The notes under the pieces: generated by a model
Database searches by the model: none
What the model was told of the DNA's origin: nothing
The model's input: only the letters and a program-made list of their open reading frames with translations
Origin: Dasytiphilus stammeri_K
Lineage (GTDB): Bacteria; Pseudomonadota; Gammaproteobacteria; Enterobacterales; Enterobacteriaceae
Length of the DNA stretch: 64,000 nt
Direction of reading: 5' to 3'
Assembly: GCA_041944835.1 (NCBI GenBank)
Contig: CP145879.1
Span: 310,001-374,000, forward strand
Made by a program: the position numbers and the translations under genes
Shown here: positions 34,951-44,331 of the stretch, piece by piece
Layout of the letters: each line of letters opens with the position of its first letter
How positions within the stretch are numbered: position 1 is the first letter of the stretch

Positions 34951-35202
34951 ATGGAAAAAAGTGACATAAAAAATATATTATTAAAAATAAAAGGTTTGAA
35001 AACGTTATATGTTGAGGGTAATAACAAAAATTTTAGAATTATCGCTATTAGCGATAGATTTAAAAATCTGAATCGAGTAGAAAAACAACAAATTATCTAT
35101 AATCCATTAATGAAATATATAGCTAATAATGATATTCATGCTATTTCTATAGAAACATATACTCCAGAAGAATGGTCTCAACAAGTAAATAAATGTTTTT
35201 AA
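34951..35202 (+). CDS. ibaG: BolA-family protein IbaG
   Basis: BolA-like protein thought to work with a monothiol glutaredoxin in Fe-S cluster or iron handling, and linked to acid stress in E. coli. 83 residues (E. coli 84). The helix-turn pattern and the family motif RVEKQQIIYNPLMKYI and HAISIETYTPEEW are present. Lies 19 bases before murA, the E. coli arrangement; mla genes that precede it in E. coli are absent. Confidence 0.93.
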   Translation: MEKSDIKNILLKIKGLKTLYVEGNNKNFRIIAISDRFKNLNRVEKQQIIYNPLMKYIANNDIHAISIETYTPEEWSQQVNKCF

Positions 35203-35221
35203 ATTCAGTGAAGTATTTATT

Positions 35222-36487
35222 ATGAATCAATTTTATATACATGGTCCTTGCCAGTTGAATGGAGAAGTAAAAATATCGGGTGCAAAAAATGCGGCTTTAC
35301 CAATTTTATTTTCCACTTTATTAGCTGATGAACCAATTGAAATAGAAAATATTCCTAAAATAAAAGATGTATATTTCACGATAAAACTGCTGAACGAATT
35401 AGGAGTAAAAACTCTATATAAAAACAATAGTGTTTATATTGATCCGAGTACAATAAATACATATTGTGCATCTAGTAAGTTAGTAAAAACTATGCGAGCA
35501 TCTATTTTACTTTTAGGGACTTTAGTAGCTAGATTAGGACAAGCCAAACTATGTAAACCTGGAGGATGTACTATAGGAGATAGACCAATAGACTTACATA
35601 TTTCGGCTTTAAAGAGATTAGGTGTAACTTTTATTTTAGAAGATTATGATATTAATGCGTTTGGACCATTAAAAGGTTCTCATATTTTTATGGAAAAAAA
35701 AAGTGTAGGAGCAACCTTAACTGTTATGTGTGCAGCTACTTTAGCTAGAGGAAATACAATTATTGACAATGCAGCTCTAGAACCGGAAATTAAAGATACT
35801 GCTGAATTTCTTAATGTGTTAGGTGCAAAAATTTATGGAGCTGGTAGTAATAGAATTCATATTACAGGAGTAAAACGTCTTAGAGGTGGAAAATATACTA
35901 TTATGCCAGATAGGATAGAAACCGGGACTTTTCTTATAGCAGCGGCCATTTCTAGAGGGAAGATAGTATGTCGCGATACTCAACCATATATATTAAATTC
36001 TGTGTATTCAAAATTACATGAAGCTGGAGCAAAGATCACTTTAGGTTCAGATTGGATAGAATTAAATATGTATGGAAAACGTCCTCGTGGTGTCAATATT
36101 ACTACTGCTTCTTATCCAGGATTTCCAACTGATATGCAAGCACAATTTTCTTTATTAAATATGATCGCTGAAGGTAGGAGTATTATTACAGAAAGTATTT
36201 TTAATAATCGTTTCATGCATGTTGCTGAATTAATACGGATGGGAGCACAAGCTCAAGTACAACATAATCGTCTAATTTGTAATGGAGTGAAAATTTTGTA
36301 TGGAACAAAAGTTATAGCATCTGATTTACGTGGATCCGCATGTTTAATATTAGCTGGATGTATAGCACAAGGAACTACTGTAATCAATGATTTAGATTAT
36401 ATTGATCGTGGATATGAAAATATAGAAGATAAATTAAGAAAATTAGGTGCTAAAATTCAACGAACGAGTAGATTAATAATGAGGTAG
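35222..36487 (+). CDS. murA: UDP-N-acetylglucosamine 1-carboxyvinyltransferase
   Basis: First committed step of peptidoglycan synthesis, adding enolpyruvate from PEP to UDP-GlcNAc. 421 residues (E. coli 419). The catalytic cysteine sits in KPGGCTIGDRPID near residue 116; KISGAKNAALPILF at the N terminus and PGFPTDMQAQF near residue 300 are conserved. Retention indicates that a cell wall is still made. Seven bases before rplU. Confidence 0.98.
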   Translation: MNQFYIHGPCQLNGEVKISGAKNAALPILFSTLLADEPIEIENIPKIKDVYFTIKLLNELGVKTLYKNNSVYIDPSTINTYCASSKLVKTMRASILLLGTLVARLGQAKLCKPGGCTIGDRPIDLHISALKRLGVTFILEDYDINAFGPLKGSHIFMEKKSVGATLTVMCAATLARGNTIIDNAALEPEIKDTAEFLNVLGAKIYGAGSNRIHITGVKRLRGGKYTIMPDRIETGTFLIAAAISRGKIVCRDTQPYILNSVYSKLHEAGAKITLGSDWIELNMYGKRPRGVNITTASYPGFPTDMQAQFSLLNMIAEGRSIITESIFNNRFMHVAELIRMGAQAQVQHNRLICNGVKILYGTKVIASDLRGSACLILAGCIAQGTTVINDLDYIDRGYENIEDKLRKLGAKIQRTSRLIMR

Positions 36488-36493
36488 TTATTT

Positions 36494-36805
36494 ATGTACG
36501 CGGTTTTCCAAAGTGGTGGTAAACAACATCGAATTCAACCAGGGCAAATTCTTTGTTTAGAAAAATTAAAAAATATACCATCAGATCAAATCGAATTTGA
36601 TCAAGTATTAATGGTAGTCAATGGAAATGATGTTAAAATTGGTACTCCTCTAGTAAAAGGAGTAGTTGTTAGAGCAGAAGTATTGCTTCATGATCGTGAA
36701 AAAAAAATCAAAATAATTAAATTTAAAAGACGTAAACACTATGAGAAGCAACAAGGACATCGTCAATGGTATACTAAAGTGAAAATCATTGATATAATTT
36801 ATTAA
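36494..36805 (+). CDS. rplU: 50S ribosomal protein L21
   Basis: 23S rRNA-binding protein. 103 residues, as in E. coli. Starts MYAVFQSGGKQHRIQPGQ and keeps KFKRRKHYEKQQGHRQWYTKVKI. The ispB gene that faces this operon in E. coli is absent; murA now directly precedes it. First gene of the rplU-rpmA-obgE operon. Confidence 0.98.
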   Translation: MYAVFQSGGKQHRIQPGQILCLEKLKNIPSDQIEFDQVLMVVNGNDVKIGTPLVKGVVVRAEVLLHDREKKIKIIKFKRRKHYEKQQGHRQWYTKVKIIDIIY

Positions 36806-36822
36806 ATAATAAAAGGATAAAT

Positions 36823-37077
36823 ATGGCACATAAAAAAGCTGGAGGATCTAGTAAAAATGGTCGTGATTCTCACTCTAAACGCCTTGGAATGAAACGATTT
36901 AGTGGAGAAAGTATATTAGCTGGTAGTATAATTGTACGGCAACGAGGGACCAAATTCCATGCAGGTAATAATGTAGGATGTGGACGTGATCATACCTTAT
37001 TTGCTTTAACATCAGGAATGATAAAAATAACTACCAAAAATCATAAAAAACGTAAATATATTAACATTGTTAGTTAG
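36823..37077 (+). CDS. rpmA: 50S ribosomal protein L27
   Basis: L27 reaches the peptidyl transferase centre with its N terminus. 84 residues (E. coli 85). MAHKKAGGSSKNGRDSHSKRLG is written here only as the family N terminus; the glycine-rich, basic start and RQRGTKFHAGNNVG are intact. Seventeen bases after rplU. Confidence 0.98.
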   Translation: MAHKKAGGSSKNGRDSHSKRLGMKRFSGESILAGSIIVRQRGTKFHAGNNVGCGRDHTLFALTSGMIKITTKNHKKRKYINIVS

Positions 37078-37103
37078 ATTTTAATAACCTTGAATTTTAT
37101 TCA

Positions 37104-38126
37104 ATGAAATTTGTTGATGAAGCCTTTATATCAGTTATAGCCGGTAATGGTGGTAGTGGTTGTATTAGTTTTCTTCGTGAAAAATATCTTCCAAAAGGAG
37201 GACCCGACGGGGGAAATGGTGGTAATGGAGGTAATATATATATCATAGCTGATATGAATCTAAATACACTAGTTGATTTTCGTTTCAAACGAATATTTCA
37301 TGCTGAAAATGGTCATAAAGGACAAAGTCGCAATCGTACTGGCAAAAATGGTAAAGATATGATCATAAGAGTTCCTGTAGGAACACGAGTTATAGATCAA
37401 CAAACTAATGAAACTCTAGGAGAGTTAATTCAACATAGTCAGAAAATTTTAGTTGCCAAGGGTGGCTATCATGGATTAGGAAATACATGTTTTAAATCTT
37501 CGGTAAATCGTATGCCTTTTAGTAACACTACAGGAGAATTAGGAGAACAACGAAATTTAAAATTAGAAATGATGTTATTAGCTGATGTAGGGTTAGTTGG
37601 ATTACCCAATGCTGGTAAATCTACTTTTATAACAGCAGTTACTACAGCTAAACCCAAGATTGCAGATTATCCTTTTACTACATTAATACCTACTATTAGT
37701 ATAGTTAAAATTGATGAAAAAAAAAAATTTATAATTGCTGATCTTCCAGGAATAATAAAAGGAGCTTCCAAGGGGACAGGATTAGGATTCAGATTTTTAA
37801 AACACTTAGAACGTTGTCATATTTTGTTACATCTTATTGATATAACTTCATTGGTTATTGAAGATTCTAATCCCTTAAAGAATGTACTTATTGTGAAAGA
37901 AGAATTAAATAATTTTAGTTTAAAATTATCAAAAATTCCATGTTGGCTAGTTTTTAATAAAATCGATTTATATGAAAATCCACATCAGATAATCTCATCT
38001 ATTGATGAGATTATAAAATCGTTGCAATGGACAGATAAGTATTATTTTATATCAGCTAAAAATCATGAAGGAGTGAGGTTACTTTGTTTAGATATCATCT
38101 CTTTTTTGCAAAAAAAAATCTATTAG
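37104..38126 (+). CDS. obgE: GTPase ObgE/CgtA, without C-terminal extension
   Basis: Essential GTPase in 50S assembly and stress control. 340 residues against 390 in E. coli. The glycine-rich Obg fold (KGGPDGGNGGNGGN near residue 32) and GTPase motifs GLPNAGKSTF (G1), the switch PFTT, DLPGII (G3), NKIDL (G4) and SAKNHEG (G5) are complete. The acidic, variable C-terminal tail of enterobacterial ObgE is missing. Operon with rplU-rpmA. Convergent with ybjG. Confidence 0.97.
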   Translation: MKFVDEAFISVIAGNGGSGCISFLREKYLPKGGPDGGNGGNGGNIYIIADMNLNTLVDFRFKRIFHAENGHKGQSRNRTGKNGKDMIIRVPVGTRVIDQQTNETLGELIQHSQKILVAKGGYHGLGNTCFKSSVNRMPFSNTTGELGEQRNLKLEMMLLADVGLVGLPNAGKSTFITAVTTAKPKIADYPFTTLIPTISIVKIDEKKKFIIADLPGIIKGASKGTGLGFRFLKHLERCHILLHLIDITSLVIEDSNPLKNVLIVKEELNNFSLKLSKIPCWLVFNKIDLYENPHQIISSIDEIIKSLQWTDKYYFISAKNHEGVRLLCLDIISFLQKKIY

Positions 38127-38153
38127 TAATAATAGGATAAGCTAAGCAACAAG

Positions 38154-38172
38154 TATCTATTAATTATAGATA
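38154..38172. terminator. Inverted repeat between convergent obgE and ybjG
   Basis: Perfect arms TATCTAT (38154-38160) and ATAGATA (38166-38172) with a TAATT loop, five bases before the ybjG stop. Terminator by position; no long U tract. Confidence 0.3.
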
Positions 38173-38177
38173 TAATC

Positions 38178-38726
38178 TTAAATAAATTTCTTCCATATAG
38201 AAGATATAGAGAGATTCCAGATCATTTCTGACAATAAACACCCACTTAGTGCAATTAGTACTGAATCAATAATATCAATAGGCCAATGTAAACTTAGATA
38301 GATTCTAGACCATGAAATAATTAATCCAATTATAAATAATATTATTGCCGACCATAATCTGTGCCAGAATAAAAAAGCGAATGCCAACGTAAAAATGATA
38401 CTGGCATGATTACTAGGATGAGAAGAACTCTTACAATGTTTAAGAAATGTATGTCCCTTACCCATAACAAAAGGTCGATCATGTGGAAAAAAATATCTTA
38501 TCATAAAGGAAAAAAATAGCGCGATTATTATAGCTAATAATGATTTCAACACTAATTTTCTCTGTATATTATCTCCCCAACCCCATAAAATGATACAAAT
38601 CAAAGGAACAATTCCAATTAAATACTTTGCTAAGTAGATTGCTAATCGTATTTTCCAAATAGGTGACTTAGCATTAGCATTAATTAAAAAAAATAAAAAT
38701 TCATTTATTTTATTTAAATTTAACAT
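38178..38726 (-). CDS. ybjG: Undecaprenyl-diphosphatase, PAP2 type (YbjG)
   Basis: Inner-membrane phosphatase recycling undecaprenyl diphosphate to the monophosphate carrier for cell-wall synthesis (murA in this window). 182 residues (E. coli 198), about five to six membrane segments. The three PAP2 phosphatase motifs are visible: RYFFPHDRP, HPSNHAS (E. coli FPSDHG) and SRIYLSLHWPIDI. Directly downstream of ybjL, 12 bases apart, where E. coli has these genes only near each other. The C-terminal cytoplasmic tail is shorter. Confidence 0.92.
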   Translation of the reverse strand: MLNLNKINEFLFFLINANAKSPIWKIRLAIYLAKYLIGIVPLICIILWGWGDNIQRKLVLKSLLAIIIALFFSFMIRYFFPHDRPFVMGKGHTFLKHCKSSSHPSNHASIIFTLAFAFLFWHRLWSAIILFIIGLIISWSRIYLSLHWPIDIIDSVLIALSGCLLSEMIWNLSISSIWKKFI

Positions 38727-38738
38727 AAATTAATATTA

Positions 38739-40433
38739 TTAAAACATAGGAAAAATAATTATTATTAAAGTACCTACTAATGTTAAGAGAACATTAGCTA
38801 TGGCATATGTTCCCGCATATCCTAAAGCAGGAATATTACTATGCGACGCATCATTAATGATTTCCATGGCAGGTGCACAAGTACGTGCTCCCATAAGAGC
38901 TCCCAAAAGAAGTGCAGGATTCATATGTAAAATCCAAGTTCCGAATAAAAAACCCATCACAACAGGTATTAAGCTAACTAGTAACCCAGCTAATAATATT
39001 TCTATGGCTATATAAAAACTCAAACCTCCTACCCCATGTGTTAAACTATTTCCAGCATTTAATCCTACACCAGCCATAAATGTCATTAAGCAAAATTCTT
39101 TTACCATAGTTAAGGCTCCCGACGGGATATAACCAAAAGTAGGATGATTAGCACGAAAAAAACCTAGTAGAATTCCTGAAAATAGTAATCCCGCAGCATT
39201 ACCAATATTAAATATATAATGATTAAACTGAAGACTAATTATTCCAATAATTAGACCCATAACAAAAAAAGAAGAAAAAGCTAATAAATCACTAGCCTTA
39301 CTATGTATAGAAATAAAACCAATGCGATCGGCTAAATTTTTAACTCTACGTTCTTCTCCACTAACTTGTAATACATCTCCTTTATTCAAAATAATAGTAT
39401 CATTAAGTGGCATTTCAATTTGACTACGAATTATGTGATTTAAAAAACAACCATGATCTGTAAGTTTAAGAGAACTTAAACGTTTGTTGACAGCATTATC
39501 GTTTTTTACGACTATCTCTTCGGTAACAATACGCATATCTAGCAAATCACGATCAAAAACTTCTTTTCCATTGCGAAAACTTGGATCAAGTTTCGCATGT
39601 GCTTCAGGATAACCCACTAAAGATATTTCATCACCTACTTGTAAAATGGCGTCTCCATCAGGATTAGCAAGAATTCCATTACGACGAATACGTTCAATAT
39701 AACATCCGGTTTTTAGATAAAGACCAAGCTCACGTAAATTTTTTCCTCCAGTCCAATTAACTAATTCGGGACCAACCCTATAAGCACGAATAACTGGCAA
39801 CCAAACTTTGCGAATACTTTCTTTATCTAATCCTCTTTCTTTTGCAATTTGTTGTGCACTGGTAGATAAATCATGAGGTTGTAACTTAGGCAAATAACGA
39901 GCACTCAAGATTAAACTTATTAATCCTATTAAATAAGTAAGTGCATATCCTAGGCTTAGATGATCTTGTGCTAAACGTAAGATATCTGGGTCTGAAAAAG
40001 ATTGACGCAAAGTATCATCAGCCCCCATCAATACTGGAGTAGATGTTATAGATCCAGCTAATATACCAGCGGTCATTGCGCTATCCCAATTAAACAAATA
40101 GCCTAAAGCCAAAGCAGTTAGGACTGCACTACATATCATGACAAATGTTATTAATAAATAATTTTTTCCATCACGAAAAAATATAGCGAAAAAATTGGGA
40201 CCGGCTTCTATTCCTACACAAAAAATAAATAGAGTAAATCCTAAACGCAAAGCGTCAGTATTTACTGAAAAATGTTCTTGTCCTAATAGTAATGAAATTA
40301 ATAAAATTCCAATAGAATTACCTAGTTGAAGGCTTCCTATGCGAATTTTACCCAAACATAAACCTAAGCTAAGGATTACAAATAATAACAATATATAATT
40401 GTTATTTAGTAATGAAATAATATTTATATTCAC
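38739..40433 (-). CDS. ybjL: Putative transporter YbjL (AspT/YidE family)
   Basis: AspT-family antiporter-like membrane protein; substrate not established. 564 residues (E. coli YbjL 561) and very similar over its whole length. N-terminal membrane half (residues 10-190), two cytoplasmic RCK/TrkA-C domains (about 205-375, with QVGDEISLVGY and NKGDVLQVSGE), and a C-terminal membrane half with GARTCAPAMEII and NIPALGYAGTYAIANV. Such strong conservation in a reduced genome suggests an essential exchange with host or partner. Divergent from ligA. Confidence 0.93.
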   Translation of the reverse strand: MNINIISLLNNNYILLLFVILSLGLCLGKIRIGSLQLGNSIGILLISLLLGQEHFSVNTDALRLGFTLFIFCVGIEAGPNFFAIFFRDGKNYLLITFVMICSAVLTALALGYLFNWDSAMTAGILAGSITSTPVLMGADDTLRQSFSDPDILRLAQDHLSLGYALTYLIGLISLILSARYLPKLQPHDLSTSAQQIAKERGLDKESIRKVWLPVIRAYRVGPELVNWTGGKNLRELGLYLKTGCYIERIRRNGILANPDGDAILQVGDEISLVGYPEAHAKLDPSFRNGKEVFDRDLLDMRIVTEEIVVKNDNAVNKRLSSLKLTDHGCFLNHIIRSQIEMPLNDTIILNKGDVLQVSGEERRVKNLADRIGFISIHSKASDLLAFSSFFVMGLIIGIISLQFNHYIFNIGNAAGLLFSGILLGFFRANHPTFGYIPSGALTMVKEFCLMTFMAGVGLNAGNSLTHGVGGLSFYIAIEILLAGLLVSLIPVVMGFLFGTWILHMNPALLLGALMGARTCAPAMEIINDASHSNIPALGYAGTYAIANVLLTLVGTLIIIIFPMF

Positions 40434-40497
40434 AATGTCACTTATAATTTGAGTTGAGTTATATTAATTACTTGGATTAGATAAAATATCCATCGTA

Positions 40498-40527
40498 TTG
40501 ACAAATAAATTTTGTCAAGACTATAAT
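40498..40527 (+). promoter_or_regulatory. Consensus sigma-70 promoter with overlapping inverted repeat, upstream of ligA
   Basis: Perfect TTGACA (40498-40503), 18-base spacer, perfect TATAAT (40522-40527). The -35 lies inside an inverted repeat with arms TTGACAAA (40498-40505) and TTTGTCAA (40511-40518), which could be an operator. It points toward ligA, 190 bases away, in the 284-base gap between ybjL and ligA. The rest of this gap shows no gene. Confidence 0.55.
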
Positions 40528-40717
40528 GGTAGTTATACTATTTTTAAAAATAAATCAAACATTATTTTATATAATGCTTATTGAAAATACAATTATATTT
40601 TATTTAGTATTAAATTATGATGATTTTTGTCACTTCAACTGAAAAATATTTTCTCCAATCATTATCAACGCAATTGAAAAATCTTTTTATGCTTAGTTAA
40701 TTGAATAACTATTTTTT

Positions 40718-42484
40718 ATGAAAAAAAAATTAATAGAACAAAAAATTAATAAATTAAGATCTCTCTTATTGCATTATGACTATCATTATTATTCTCTAAA
40801 TGATTCAGAAATTCCCGATGAAGAATATGATAAATTAAAATTGGAACTATGTAGGTTAGAAAAATGCTATCCCGAATTTATCACTCCAAATTCACCGACA
40901 CAGATAGTAGGTGCGCCATCCTTATTAAAATTGGATTTAGTTAATCATCAAACTCCCATGCTTTCATTAGAAAATATTAACCATGAAGAAGATTTTTTAA
41001 AATTTGTTAAAAAAATTTCATTTTTTTTTAAAAAAATAAAAGATATTGCTTTTTGTTGTGAACTTAAATTAGATGGAGTAGCTATTAATTTACTTTATGA
41101 AAAAGGAATTCTTATTAGAGCTATTTTACGTGGTGACGGGATTAAAGGTGAAGATGTAACCGCCAATGCATACACTATTTCTGATATTCCAAAAAAATTA
41201 AAAGGAGATAATCTACCCAATCGGATAGAAATTAGAGGAGAAATTTTTATGACAAAAAGCGGATTCAAAAAATTGAATTTAGAGGCTTTTCGTACTGGAA
41301 AAAAAAAATTTACTAATGCTCGTAATGCAGCATCAGGTTCTTTGCGCCAAATCCAGTCTAATGTTACTAAAAAACGTCCTCTTTCATTCTATGCGTATGG
41401 TATTGGATTAGTGGAAGAAAGTAATATTATGCCTGATAGTCAATGGCTATCTTTAAAACAATTAAATGAATGGGGATTACCTATTTGTTATAAAAATTGT
41501 CTTTGCAAAAAGATTGAAACAGTAATATCTTTTTATAAAAAGATAAAATCGATCCGATCTAAATTAGAATTTGAAATTGATGGAATAGTAATTAAAGTAG
41601 ATTCAAAATATCTACAAGAAAAACTTGGATCTACAAATAGAGCCCCGAAATGGGCTATAGCAATGAAATTTCCCGCTCAAGAAAAATTAACTCGCATACT
41701 TGATGTGGAATGGCAAGTAGGTCGTACAGGGATTATTACTCCAGTAGCACGTTTTGAACCAATAAGAATTAGTGGAATTCTAATCCAAAATGCTACTTTA
41801 CATAATTATGAGGAAATTAAACGCTTAGATTTACATATTAATGATTTAGTTGTAGTTCAACGTTCTGGTGATGTTATTCCAAAAATTGTAAATGTCGTAA
41901 AATTGCAACGTACATATAAAACGCATAATATAATCCGTCCATCTTTTTGTCCTATTTGTAAATCTAAAGTAGAAGAATTCCAAAGTGTCATTAGATGTAC
42001 TGGAGGATTAATTTGTATTGCTCAAATTAAAGAATCATTAAAACATTTGGTTTCACGTCAAGCTCTTAATATTAAAGGAGTAGGTAGTAAAATTATTGAG
42101 CAACTAATACAAAAAAGGTATGTTTATAATGCTGTTGATCTTTTTAATCTTACAAAAGATCAAATTTTACAATTAGATAATATAGGAGAAAAATCAGCCA
42201 TTAAATTAGTTAATTCTTTACATAATGCAAAAAAAACTACATTGGCTTGTTTTATATATGCATTAGGTATCCGTGAAGTGGGAAAAGTTACAGCTATTAA
42301 TCTGGCAATTCATTTTAAATCAATAGAAGCTATAATGAATGCAGATTTGAATAGTTTGATGAAGATTAAAAAAATAGGTCCTTTAGTAGCATTTAATATA
42401 CATAATTTTATGTTGATAGATAGTAATCGTAAAATGATTATTCAATTAATAAAGGAAATTGGTATTTCGTTTGTAGAACGATGA
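40718..42484 (+). CDS. ligA: NAD-dependent DNA ligase, BRCT domain missing
   Basis: Seals nicks during replication and repair using NAD. 588 residues against 671 in E. coli. Domain Ia and adenylation domain are intact with the active lysine in CELKLDGVAINL near residue 115, the OB fold follows (EWQVGRTG), the zinc finger keeps its four cysteines (CPIC, RC, IC), and the helix-hairpin-helix domain is present (GIREVGKVTA). The protein stops at GISFVER, exactly before the BRCT domain; the 44 bases to lepA hold no remnant. BRCT-less ligases usually keep activity with weaker DNA binding. zipA and cysZ are not adjacent. Confidence 0.97.
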   Translation: MKKKLIEQKINKLRSLLLHYDYHYYSLNDSEIPDEEYDKLKLELCRLEKCYPEFITPNSPTQIVGAPSLLKLDLVNHQTPMLSLENINHEEDFLKFVKKISFFFKKIKDIAFCCELKLDGVAINLLYEKGILIRAILRGDGIKGEDVTANAYTISDIPKKLKGDNLPNRIEIRGEIFMTKSGFKKLNLEAFRTGKKKFTNARNAASGSLRQIQSNVTKKRPLSFYAYGIGLVEESNIMPDSQWLSLKQLNEWGLPICYKNCLCKKIETVISFYKKIKSIRSKLEFEIDGIVIKVDSKYLQEKLGSTNRAPKWAIAMKFPAQEKLTRILDVEWQVGRTGIITPVARFEPIRISGILIQNATLHNYEEIKRLDLHINDLVVVQRSGDVIPKIVNVVKLQRTYKTHNIIRPSFCPICKSKVEEFQSVIRCTGGLICIAQIKESLKHLVSRQALNIKGVGSKIIEQLIQKRYVYNAVDLFNLTKDQILQLDNIGEKSAIKLVNSLHNAKKTTLACFIYALGIREVGKVTAINLAIHFKSIEAIMNADLNSLMKIKKIGPLVAFNIHNFMLIDSNRKMIIQLIKEIGISFVER

Positions 42485-42528
42485 TAGTAATATGAGCAGT
42501 ATAATAAATTATTTATGAATAATTATTC

Positions 42529-44316
42529 ATGAAGTACATAAGAAATTTTTCAATTATTGCTCATGTAGATCATGGCAAATCAACCCTTTCTGACCGATTT
42601 ATTCAAATTTGTGGTGGATTATCTAATCGTGAAATGTCTGCTCAAGTTCTGGATTCGATGGAATTAGAACGAGAAAAAGGTATTACTATAAAAGCTAGAA
42701 GTGTAACACTTAATTATCAATCCCTTGATAGAAAAACTTACTTACTGAATTTAATTGATACACCTGGTCATGTAGATTTTTATTATGAAGTATCCAGATC
42801 ATTGGGAGCTTCGGAGGGCGTTTTATTAATTATAGATGCAGGACAAGGCATTGAAGCCCAAACGATAGCTAACTTTTATAATGCAATTGAAATGAACTTA
42901 AAAGTCATTCCAATTATCAATAAAATTGATTTATCTACTGCTAATCCTGATTGGGTTTCCCAACAAATTGAAGAAATTTTAGGTATTCCCGCGACCAATA
43001 TTGTTCGATGTTCTGCCAAAACCGGTGAAGGAGTAGTTCAAGTACTGGAACGTTTAATACTAGATATACCTGCTCCATCAGGTTCACTAGAAAATCCATT
43101 ACAAGCTCTTATTATTGATTCTTGGTTTGATGATTATCTTGGAGTAGTTTCATTAATAAGAATAAAAAATGGTATTTTACATAAAGGCGATATCATTCAA
43201 ATTATGAATACTAAAAAATGTCATCATGTAGATGATTTAGGTTTTTTTACTCCTAAAAAAAAAACCACTGACAGCTTAAAATGTGGTGAAGTAGGTTGGT
43301 TAGTTTGTAATCATAAAAATATTAGTAGTGCACCCGTAGGAGCTACAATTACTTTAGCTAGTAAACCGGCAAAAAATGTTCTGCCTGGATTTAAAAAAAT
43401 AAAACCTCAAACATATGCCGGTTTATTTCCTGTGAATTTCGAAGATTATTCAGCCTTTCGTAATGCATTAGAAAAACTTAGTATAAATGATTCATCATTA
43501 TATTATGAACCTGAAACTTCTACTGCTCTAGGATTTGGTTTTCGATGCGGCTTTCTTGGATTTCTACATATGGATATAGTTAAAGAAAGATTGAGAAGAG
43601 AATACAATCTTAATTTAATTTCTACTCTTCCTACAGTAATTTATGAAGTAGAAACTTCTAAGGGAGAAGTTATTCATATAAATAGTGCTTCAAAAATTTC
43701 TTCTCAGAAGATTTCTATCTGGCGTGAACCAATAGCGGAATGTAGAATTTTTGTTCCTAAAATTTATTTAGGAAATATTATTTCTCTCTGTGTAGAAAAA
43801 AGAGGGATTCCTATTAATTGGATCTATCATAGGGATCAAGTGGAATTAATCTATGAAATTCCAATGTCGGAGATAGCTTCAGATTTTTACGATCGATTGA
43901 AATCTAGCTCTCGAGGTTATGCAACACTTGACTATACTTTTAAGAAATTTAAAACCTCTGATTTGGTCTGTTTAGATATTTTAATTAATAAGATTATTTT
44001 AGACGCTTGTTCCCTAATTACTCATAGGAGTAATGTATTATATCGTGCACATCAATTAATAGATAAAATGAAAAAGCTAATTCCACGACAACAGTTTGAA
44101 ATTGTTATTCAAGCTGCTATTGGTAATAAAATTATTGTTCGTTCAACAATTAAGCCATTTAGGAAAAATGTGTTATCAAAATGCTCTGGTGGTGATGTAA
44201 GCCGTAAAAAAAAATTACTGTACAAACAAAAACAAGGGAAAAAACGTATGAAATTATTAGGAAAAGTTGAACTGCCGCCTGAAATATTTATGGCACTTCT
44301 GCATGTAGATAAATAA
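42529..44316 (+). CDS. lepA: Elongation factor 4 (LepA)
   Basis: Ribosomal GTPase involved in back-translocation or initiation/biogenesis under stress. 595 residues (E. coli 599). G motifs: AHVDHGKSTL (G1), the GITIKA switch, DTPGHVDF (G3), NKIDL (G4). The EF4-specific C-terminal domain ends with SGGDVSRKKKLLYKQKQGKKRM, shown here only as its basic character. First gene of the lepA-lepB-rnc-era operon, order as in E. coli. Confidence 0.98.
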   Translation: MKYIRNFSIIAHVDHGKSTLSDRFIQICGGLSNREMSAQVLDSMELEREKGITIKARSVTLNYQSLDRKTYLLNLIDTPGHVDFYYEVSRSLGASEGVLLIIDAGQGIEAQTIANFYNAIEMNLKVIPIINKIDLSTANPDWVSQQIEEILGIPATNIVRCSAKTGEGVVQVLERLILDIPAPSGSLENPLQALIIDSWFDDYLGVVSLIRIKNGILHKGDIIQIMNTKKCHHVDDLGFFTPKKKTTDSLKCGEVGWLVCNHKNISSAPVGATITLASKPAKNVLPGFKKIKPQTYAGLFPVNFEDYSAFRNALEKLSINDSSLYYEPETSTALGFGFRCGFLGFLHMDIVKERLRREYNLNLISTLPTVIYEVETSKGEVIHINSASKISSQKISIWREPIAECRIFVPKIYLGNIISLCVEKRGIPINWIYHRDQVELIYEIPMSEIASDFYDRLKSSSRGYATLDYTFKKFKTSDLVCLDILINKIILDACSLITHRSNVLYRAHQLIDKMKKLIPRQQFEIVIQAAIGNKIIVRSTIKPFRKNVLSKCSGGDVSRKKKLLYKQKQGKKRMKLLGKVELPPEIFMALLHVDK

Positions 44317-44331
44317 AAAGGAAAAATTCTG

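Noticed and set aside
40617..40700. Small open frame of 27 codons before ligA
   Set aside because: No ribosome site, no recognisable sequence, and such short frames are expected by chance. It does not resemble ZipA, which neighbours ligA in E. coli.
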